Shown piece by piece: positions 57,096 to 64,000 of a stretch of 64,000 bases of DNA. The first letter of the stretch is position 1. Every line of letters starts with the position of its first letter. The notes below the pieces were generated by a model. The model saw only the letters and a list, made by a program, of their open reading frames with translations, made no database searches and was not told where the DNA came from. The translations under genes were made by a program, and so were the position numbers. Source of the stretch: Cycas panzhihuaensis (Eukaryota > Cycadophyta); NCBI GenBank assembly GCA_023213395.1, contig CM041465.1:108879741-108943740 (forward strand). Direction: 5' to 3'.

Positions 57096-57810
57096 AGTAA
57101 GTTAGTATTTTTATTTATTTTTTAAGTTTAAACTTTTTAACTTTTTCTCTTTAAAATTATCAACTAGTGAAAAATATGATTTTAGTCACCAAAAATGCGA
57201 TCTTCTAGGAAGAAATATGATCTTCCAAATTACTTTAATATGTAAAATCACGTTTTTCTTTAGAAAATCATGCTTTTAGAGTCTCCTTATATTTGTCACC
57301 TGTAACATCACATTTTTTCCTATAAAATAAAATAAAAATAATAATAACAAAGTACTTATTAGATATTGAGCACCTTGATGCATGATGTTTAAGCTAATGT
57401 CTTGGAGTCAATTGTATCCTTAATCAATCTCTTGATTATTTTGTATAATTGAGAAATCACTATAGAAATCTCTATTTTATAACTCTCCCATAAAAATAAA
57501 ATTAAAATTTTACCATTCTAAAATAAAAAGGGGCCTTTGTTTTGCCTCTTTGTCCAAATATTTTCCTCTACTTTATTTGATTCTATCCCGTAAATGGACC
57601 TTGATTGTAAATATCTTATTTTTTATTGACTTTCATTCAATCTAGATTTTCATCATTTTGTTTCATCAATAAAGGAAACTTTTACATCTTTAAAAGAAAC
57701 ATTTTTGGATGATGATTTTATAATTTTAAATGTAGCAAGTAGGACATATTTCACTACTATTTATAACCTCGCTTTTAACTAACATGCTTTAAAATTTTAC
57801 CTGTTAAAGA

Positions 57811-58010
57811 GCTTAAACTATGACAATAATATACTCTTAGAAACTAGCTACCAATAAGCTTAAACTATGGTAGTATCACACTATAAATTTTGACTATTAA
57901 CAAGCTTAAACTACGATAGTTAGCCTTCAAGAAGTCATCTACTAAAGAGTTTAAACTATAGTAGCCTTTAAACTCCAAAAATCACTTGTTAATAAGCTCA
58001 TAAACTATGA
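57811..58010 (+). repeat. 46-bp minisatellite, about five degenerate units
   Basis: The core GCTTAAACTATGATAGT recurs at 57811, 57858, 57904, 57949 and 57996, spacings 47, 46, 45 and 47. A more distant unit is near 58066. Units differ by point changes and small indels. Confidence 0.7.
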
Positions 58011-58417
58011 CAGTCCATCCCTTATGCTCTGGCATAGGATATCACCTCTAAAGAATAGTTAATGAGGCTAAACTCTGACCATTACCTTTTCAAAGCCCTA
58101 TCTAATTAGTGAGAATATTGGCGATATCATTGATTGAATATGTTAACAAGATTAGGACATAATTTAATATTTACTTCCATCTAGCTTTATTAATTGTTTT
58201 AAATTACTTAGGTCTCCCTTTTTATATTTTTTCATATATACAATTATTATTCAACTCCTTTCTCCATTGTTTTGAGGACACCTTTACTCATGATTTTATA
58301 TTGCTACCTCCCACCGTCCTACTTCCATCTCAAAGTAGAAGCCTCAAGTGTCAAGTGGGTCAATGCTTCACCAAAATCTATCCCTTGATAGAATTCCATG
58401 TCTTATTAATATATTTA

Positions 58418-58482
<65 letters not shown>
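58418..58482 (+). repeat. (AT)n-(GT)n microsatellite
   Basis: A run of alternating AT (about 58420-58450) directly followed by GT (about 58451-58482). Likely length-variable. Confidence 0.9.
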
Positions 58483-58484
<2 letters not shown>

Positions 58485-58925
58485 TGGCTAGTTATATGAG
58501 ATTTTGATCTAATTTTGGTGTATTATGTTATGATTCTAATTGAGTTTAGTTTGATTTTGGTGGTATTATATGTAAATATTGGTTATGATGTGATGATTAA
58601 ATGATGGTATATGTATGATGATATTTTATTGATGAGTGAGAACTATAGCAATATATCCTCCTTTCTATTTACTTTGAATCACTATTCCTCACAATTCATC
58701 TCTTCATATTATATTTCATATTAATTTAATGTATTTTCATATACTTATGTGTTTTTTGGGCCTTATTTTTACCTCAAACATCTCTTTTAGGTCATGCTTA
58801 TGCTCATTAAAGTCAATTTCTCTTTGTTCACTAATTAATATTTGTTTATTTTCTTTAATTTTTTTTCCCTTTTTTATTTCCTATTTCACCATGTTTTTAA
58901 TATTATCAAAAACATGATTTTATTC

Positions 58926-58953
58926 ATAAAATATGATAAGTCATGTTTTATGA
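58926..58953. repeat. AT-rich inverted repeat
   Basis: CATAAAATATGA and TCATGTTTTATG form 12-base arms with one mismatch around a 4-base loop. It may form a hairpin; no gene link seen. Confidence 0.55.
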
Positions 58954-60959
58954 AAAATATTATGTTTTTCAGCCTTCATAAAATGTGGTTAATAGTATTT
59001 TATGAAAGAAGTTATATTTTTAACTTGGCTACATGTAATTTTTTTGGTTAGGCACATCATTTCTCTCTTAATTCCCCTAACTATCACCCAAATTTCATAT
59101 TGTTCATTGCATCTTCCTTCTCAAACCCCCTAGAGAGAGATAGAGTTAGTCATTCATACATTTGGAGAAAAAAAAAAGGAAAGCTAGGAAGGAATCAAGA
59201 GAAGAGAGAACTTGAGACTGAGGGACTTGAACTAAACTTTTCTAAAATCTACTATAGTGTAAGGCTTCTATAAGGTTGTTTTCTCATCTTTAAACTATTA
59301 TTTGAGATCTGATAATGTTTTGTATGATTTCTTCATTTTGATTTTAATGATTTAATTTCCATTTTGTGCCTTCTATCATCCATTCTTCATAATTTTTAAA
59401 CTAGTTTACTCTAGTTTCTTATTCCTTGGAAACTTGGCTAAAAGGTTAGCCCCTTATGGGACTATCAAATTTTTATTAAGGTGAAGAAAGGGCTATACTT
59501 ACCATTTTCACCACTTAATTTATAGGTCCTCCTTCCTATTCTTTTGTAGTATCTAAGCCTCTTTAAGAGATATTATTTCTTGCTTATTATTTTACTAGTG
59601 TCTTTTAAATCCCTAATTTTTTCCTTATTCATCAATATTTTTTTAAAGAAAATTTTGGTAAAGATTTGGATAGAAGAAGGTGGCTACTTTGAGGTATAAA
59701 TTTGATATCCTTCATTAGAATTTTATGGTTAATATCATTCATTTTCTTAGTTCTCTTCTTCCTCTCTTTTAGTAAAAAACAAAAAGTTGCATGTTCTTCT
59801 CTTTTCCTTTTCTTATAAAAAACATAGAGAAGATTTAGTGGTTTCATGGTGGTATGTTATTTACATGTAAGTAATTTTATTTCATGTACTTATATTTGAG
59901 TTTTTTGGTGTTTATGCTATGTAGATTTAGGCTTGCATATTAAATCTTTAAAAGTTTGTTTGTCATTGAAATCAATGATAACCTATTTTTGATCTTGCAT
60001 GCTATATTACATCATCTATTTTACTTCCTTAGAAAGTGCTTATAGTTGAAAATATCTCAACTTTTGTCAAGCCCATTGATACAAAAGAAAAGATCTTAAC
60101 CTAAATGACATATCCATTTGATTTCAATATATACAATCTAGGTATATATACAAGTTTCCTTTAGGGGTTTTTCTTATTTTCTTTTTATTTAATATCTCAA
60201 GTTGTTGAGAAAACTTTGTGATTAAAGAGATTATAATGAAAGAACATTCACCTTTAAAAGATTATCTCTTTAGTCTCTCCTTTTCTTTCTTTACAAAAAT
60301 AAAAAAAATAGAGTTATGATCTTTTATTTTCATTCTTATAGTTCTTTATTTTCTTGCAAAGTTATTTTATGAATGTATGAATATTTGATTATAATTTTTT
60401 TTCCTATTATTAAGTAAACTGAAAACAAAAAAAAAAGGTTAAAAGAAACAAGGGAAAAGAATATAAATGTGAACTTTATTAGTACATCTCCTAGATTTAG
60501 AACTCCTCTTCTACTTGTATAAACTAGTTTACCTTTTATCATCACATTGAAGTTATATCATGGTCATATATTTCTCTATCAATTTCATACCATGGGAAAC
60601 AAGAAAATAGAGGTTTGTTCTTGACAGTTGGTTAAAAATGGTGCTCGAAAATTTTTAGGTTGGCATATATTTTATTACTTCATCTTCAAAGACATAACAA
60701 ATGAAACTTATTTAAAAGTACACAACTTAGATAAGAATTCAACCAACCAATTTGTTTTAGGCTTGTATAGCTTTTCTATTTATATTATGTTATTTTTAGT
60801 TGTTGTTGGATGTTAATCACCTGCCTTTGCATTTTCTATAAAATGTCTAGACCTAAACCATGTCTATCTTCTAAGTTATTCTGTCTCAATGGTATATTAT
60901 ACCTCCTTTTATATAAAGCTTCAAATGGAATTGCTTCCAAGGATGAGTGAATAGAATTA

Positions 60960-61560
60960 TTGTTGTTAGATATATTGAACACTTTGCAAGTGTTACATGG
61001 GCATAGGCATTACACTGAAGGCCCTTTGGGTGTCTTATGGGGGAGATGCAATTACAGATCATCTCACTACATTTAACACTATGATAAGCCAACTTGTTTC
61101 GGTTGGGATAATAATATCTGAAGAAGACAAGTGTATTACTCTGTTATGTTTACTTCCTAATTCTTAGGATAATCTTGTGATGATGATTAGCAACACGGTT
61201 GTTTCCACCCTGAAATTTGATAATGTTGTTAGGTGAAAATATTCTAAGGATTATTTGAAAGAAGCATTAGTGGTGAGAGGTCAAATATTAGATCCCAACC
61301 AACAATGGCCTTGGAACATATGGCTAAAATCTAGAGGAAAATCCAAATCTTCAGGTAGAGGACCTTTGGTATGTTGGAGATGTGGGAAGGCTAGCTATAT
61401 GAAGAGCTAGTGTCAGGTCAAGGTTAACAAGGAAAAGTCATCTGAAGCTACTTATTCCATGGTAACAAAAGCCTTCGATGAAGGTAATGAGGATGTTTAT
61501 TTTGAAACCTTAGGAAAGTTGTTAAATGATGAGTCTTAGTTAATTGACTCTGGTGCTTTA
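60960..61560 (+). pseudogene. gag: Copia Gag fragment
   Basis: Text DAITDHLTTFNTMISQLVSVGI, SEEDKCITLLCLLPNS, DNLVMMISNTVV is the UBN2-type Gag of Ty1/copia. Zinc knuckle VCWRCGKASYMKS (about 61376) then stop and C: the CCHC motif has Tyr for His and a TAG before the last Cys. Stops also at about 61167 and 61234. The upstream 60600-60960 text shows no clear Gag match. Confidence 0.75.
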
Positions 61561-61860
61561 CTTCATATTACTCCCTATAGAGACTGGTTTTGTGAATATT
61601 CATAGAGGTGAGGTATTTCTTGGGGATCATTACCCATATAAAATTATAGGTCACGGAAGGGTAAAGGTTTGATTTGGGGATAGAAGGGTTAAAACTATCC
61701 TTTTTATGAGTCATATTCTTGGTTTGGTTATGACTCTATTGTTTATTAGTCAATTAGGTGATGTAGGAATATATGTAATCTTCAAGAAGGATAGTTATAG
61801 AATAGTTTAAGGAATATTGGTGTTAGCATGAGGGGTCTGATTTGGAACACTATACAAGCT
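61530..61860 (+). pseudogene. Copia protease remnant
   Basis: LIDSGALLHITPYRDWF (about 61540-61590) is the D-S-G-A active-site region of a copia protease. A frame change and stops (about 61605, 61670) follow. Then degraded text to about 61860. Confidence 0.65.
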
Positions 61861-61870
61861 TGATACAAGT

Positions 61871-62098
61871 ATGATATGTGTTGGAAGTTGCAATCCAACT
61901 ATTATAGAAAGTAATAATAATGAAGGTGGGACTCAAATATCACTTGTTGGTAAAACTATGATGTGGCATCCGAGATTGGGCCATATTGCAGAGAAAGGCC
62001 TCTATGATTTATTCTCTAAAGGTATGGAAAAATACATCTCTATAATTAATAGCTCATTTTATTTTGATTTCTGTGAGCATTGTTTGTATGGTAAATAA
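61871..62098 (+). pseudogene. Copia GAG-pre-integrase domain
   Basis: 75 open codons: WHPRLGHIAEKGLYDLFSKGM then FDFCEHCLYGK. The H-x3-H...C-x2-C zinc-binding pattern (H in WHPRLGH; CEHC) is intact. This is the N-terminal zinc domain of copia integrase. Confidence 0.78.
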
Positions 62099-62838
62099 AA
62101 TCGAGTCAATTTTTCTTCAAGCTCAAAGAGAGAAAATGGTGTTCTATAATTGGTACACAATGATATTTTTGAACCTATTGATGTACCCTCATTAGGTGGG
62201 TCTAAATACTTTATCTCATTCATAGATGACTTCTCGAGAAAGATATGACTGTAATTTCTCAAGCAAAAATCTAAAGTCTTCAGTAAATTCAAAGAATTCA
62301 AGGCCTTGGTCAAGAATAAGGGTGACAAGTAGATCAAGGTACTAAGGATGAATAATGGAGGAGAGTTATGCTAAAAGGAGTTTGAGCAATTCTGTAAGCA
62401 GTATAGGATAGTAAGGAAAAAGATAATTCCCTATATGCCATATCGAAATGGAGTTGTTAAAAGGATGAATAGAACCTTACTAGAGAGATCGAGGAGTATG
62501 TTTAGTGCTATTGGATTAGAGAATAAATTTTAGATAGAGCCTATGATGAATATAATCTACCTGATAAATAGATCATTTATAACTGCCTTAGTATACAAAA
62601 CAACTGAAGAATTGTGGCTTGGTAAGAAACCATCTCTTGGTCATCTTAAGTTTTTAGTTGTAAAACTTTTTTGCATGTTCCTAAATAGTAGAGGACTAAG
62701 CTTGATTTTAAATTACAAAAGATTATTTTCATTGGCTATGGTGATGGTGTTAAAAGGTATAAGCTTTATAACCATGAAACATAAAAGGTTATATATAGTT
62801 GTGATGTTATCTTTAGAGAGGAGTTTAAGTCTCTAAAG
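62099..62838 (+). pseudogene. Copia integrase core, catalytically broken
   Basis: [14 protein letters not shown] (first Asp, about 62200-62240), LRMNNGGEL (family DNGGE; the second catalytic Asp is Asn), YRNGVVKRMNRTLLERSRSMFSAIGL (family NGVAER; the catalytic Glu is Lys). Then the C-terminal INLI NRSF, LGKKPSLGHLKFL text, 97 open codons at 62543-62836. Stops at about 62248, 62331 and 62373. RT never follows: the element is cut at 62876. Confidence 0.78.
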
Positions 62839-63575
62839 TAGGATGAAGAACCAAAGGAGGAACACTCCAGGAAGGTGTTTCCTGGCTACCGGGAATGGAT
62901 ATGGACAAGTCGACTTAGGTAAGCACATGTATATTTCCATCTCCCTTCTCAGCCATTTCAGGAGGTAGATTGAAATGTTGCTTGATTCACTACATGATTG
63001 AATGCCTCATCTTTGTGATTAGCATGCATCTTACTGCTTGATCATGTTGCACACCTTTAGCCTATGACAACCTGCAGGACATGCTCCTCCACAAGGCATG
63101 TATCCCCATGGTGCCTTACGACCCTCTGTTACACCTCCATGTTGCCTCGAGCATCAACTGATTTATGTGATCCACTAATATCTTTATCACGTTATCACAA
63201 CTCTTAGCATTTCGCTATGAGTAATCGACATTTTGTGTCCATCCATAGGTTTCTTGGGAGCCCTGCCTCTCAATGCCCTATCCAGTCTAGCCCATTTATC
63301 CACTTGGACTATCCCCAGCCACCTGAACAGGAGGGACAACCCCTCCTAGGCCTAGGATACCCCCTTCCTAGGGCCCCCCAGACCTATATTTCCCTTTTTA
63401 TTGATTATGGCCCTGCACCATAACAAATTCCACGGTACTACAAAGTTTTTTTTGGTACCACGAAGTTTACCATGGTGCGACTGTTTATCTCTATTTTTTT
63501 TAATCTACCGTGGCAATTTTCATATTTTTCATGAAATTGCAACATAGATTAGTCATTGCCTGAGTCCCAGCCTAA

Positions 63576-63595
63576 CCCTAATCACTCGATTAGGG
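63576..63595 (+). promoter_or_regulatory. U3 inverted repeat (LTR G)
   Basis: CCCTAATCACTCGATTAGGG, 8-base perfect arms; 11 bases upstream of the TATA box. Confidence 0.58.
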
Positions 63596-63606
63596 CACGG
63601 GTTGAG

Positions 63607-63613
63607 TATAAAG
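63607..63613 (+). promoter_or_regulatory. LTR TATA box (LTR G)
   Basis: TATAAAG in the GAGTATAAAGCCTAAAAA context, the same as in the A/C LTR (23322). Confidence 0.6.
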
Positions 63614-64000
63614 CCTAAAAACACCCTCATTTCTTCCTCTTACACTCTCTAACAATCTCATACAACTCTCTTTCTCTTGCTCTTTTGTCACCTCTACAAG
63701 CTTCCACCTATAGGAAATGCCCTGCATCTACTGAGATCTCCTGGACTTTACCTTCCACAGCTCCAGTTCATGGAACTTATCTCATCAAGGAGCCTCATCA
63801 AGAGAAGATACCATTCAAAGCATGAATTCTCAGGCATATATCAGGTTTCTTCTCTAGATTTTGTAGGGATTCTCCTGCAAGCACCTAGATCAGCCCCATC
63901 CTGCACTACTCTCAGGAAGGCCTACTACAAATTCAGCCCAATAGGTAGCTCTTTGTGTTTATCTTCATGTCATTTCCTTAGAACTCCTTTGAAAGTTAAG

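Larger units (their letters stand above)
57096..60850. other. AT-rich DNA without recognisable genes
   Basis: Base composition changes sharply at about 57095, from C+T-rich element E to AT-rich. No coding text seen; short open frames have no recognisable motif. It holds a 46-bp minisatellite (57811-58010), a dinucleotide microsatellite (58418-58482), an AT-rich hairpin (58926-58953) and repeated ATCATGATTTT-like short words near 57170-57320 and 58910-59000. It may include the LTR and leader of the copia element that follows, or non-element DNA; no LTR pair could be defined. Confidence 0.5.
60880..62875 (+). mobile_element. Ty1/copia retrotransposon fragment (gag-PR-INT)
   Basis: Gag, protease, pre-integrase and integrase in Ty1/copia order (INT before RT), followed directly at 62876 by a Tat-type LTR; RT and RNase H of copia are not present. 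No copia LTR could be defined on either side. AT-rich unlike the Tat elements. Confidence 0.8.
62876..64000 (+). repeat. 5' end of another Tat-like LTR (element G or solo LTR), truncated by window
   Basis: Begins TGTTTCCTGGC within copia text with no polypurine tract before it, so it starts an inserted element rather than ends one. It matches the first 1.1 kb of the A/C LTR: GGGAATGGA, GTCGACTTAGGTAAGCACATGTATA, GGTAC-repeat block at about 63430-63475, U3 inverted repeat 63576-63595 and TATAAAG 63607-63613. The rest lies past 64000. Confidence 0.8.

Noticed and set aside
60628-60816. 62-codon frame before copia gag as a Gag start
   Set aside because: No Gag motif and no clear tRNA-Met primer site (TGGTATCAGAGC) before it; left unassigned.
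57096-60850. MITE or non-autonomous DNA transposon in the AT-rich stretch
   Set aside because: Only short inverted repeats seen; no terminal inverted repeats with target duplication could be found by eye.

Overview
This window is plant nuclear DNA from a large, repeat-rich genome, most likely a seed plant; the species cannot be resolved. No single-copy host gene, rRNA or tRNA gene was found. Almost everything is LTR retrotransposon. The dominant family is a Ty3/gypsy element resembling the Tat/Ogre group: about 16.9 kb long, LTRs of about 2.75 kb beginning TGTTTCC, Gag-PR-RT-RNH-INT on one strand, then a long gene-bearing stretch between integrase and the 3' LTR. That stretch holds (i) a three-exon gene on the OPPOSITE strand to gag-pol, encoding a plant-mobile-domain (PMD)-like protein with an acidic low-complexity middle and a coiled-coil C-terminus, and (ii) a separate second RNase H (archaeal-type, aRNH-like) on the sense strand next to the polypurine tract.

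Layout. Element A/C (+ strand) occupies 1-3418 and resumes at 20365-25340; its 5' end lies outside the window and most of its pol is deleted. Element B (- strand, 3419-20364) is inserted in A/C's antisense PMD exon. B has two LTRs, PBS, gag, PR, RT, RNH, INT, antisense PMD gene, aRNH and PPT, with scattered stops. From 25341 to about 29234 there is a rearranged patch: a second LTR 3'-end copy, an inverted gag fragment (F, - strand) and the 3' part of element E's 5' LTR. Element E (+ strand, about 27660-57095) is older and more decayed. Element D (- strand, 30453-47372) is inserted in E's gag with a perfect 5-bp target duplication (GTCCC). D is the best-preserved full-length copy. E resumes at 47373 with gag, PR, RT, RNH, INT and antisense PMD, and ends at about 57095 before its aRNH and 3' LTR. 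From about 57096 to 60850 there is AT-rich DNA with a 46-bp minisatellite and an (AT)n(GT)n microsatellite, then a Ty1/copia gag-PR-INT fragment (about 60880-62875) cut by the 5' end of another Tat-type LTR (G, from 62876) that runs off the window.

How the parts work together: gag-pol supplies particle, protease, reverse transcriptase and integrase for retrotransposition. The antisense gene has its own TATA box, a tiny first exon and splice signals shared between copies, so it looks like a true spliced transcription unit carried by the element. It converges with pol, so sense and antisense transcripts would overlap. Many coding breaks are TAG/TGA/TAA where another copy has CAG, TGG or CGA, the signature of C-to-T decay of methylated, silenced DNA. 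Coordinates for domains are read by eye and approximate; LTR boundaries, target duplication and splice sites are given to the base where copies could be compared.
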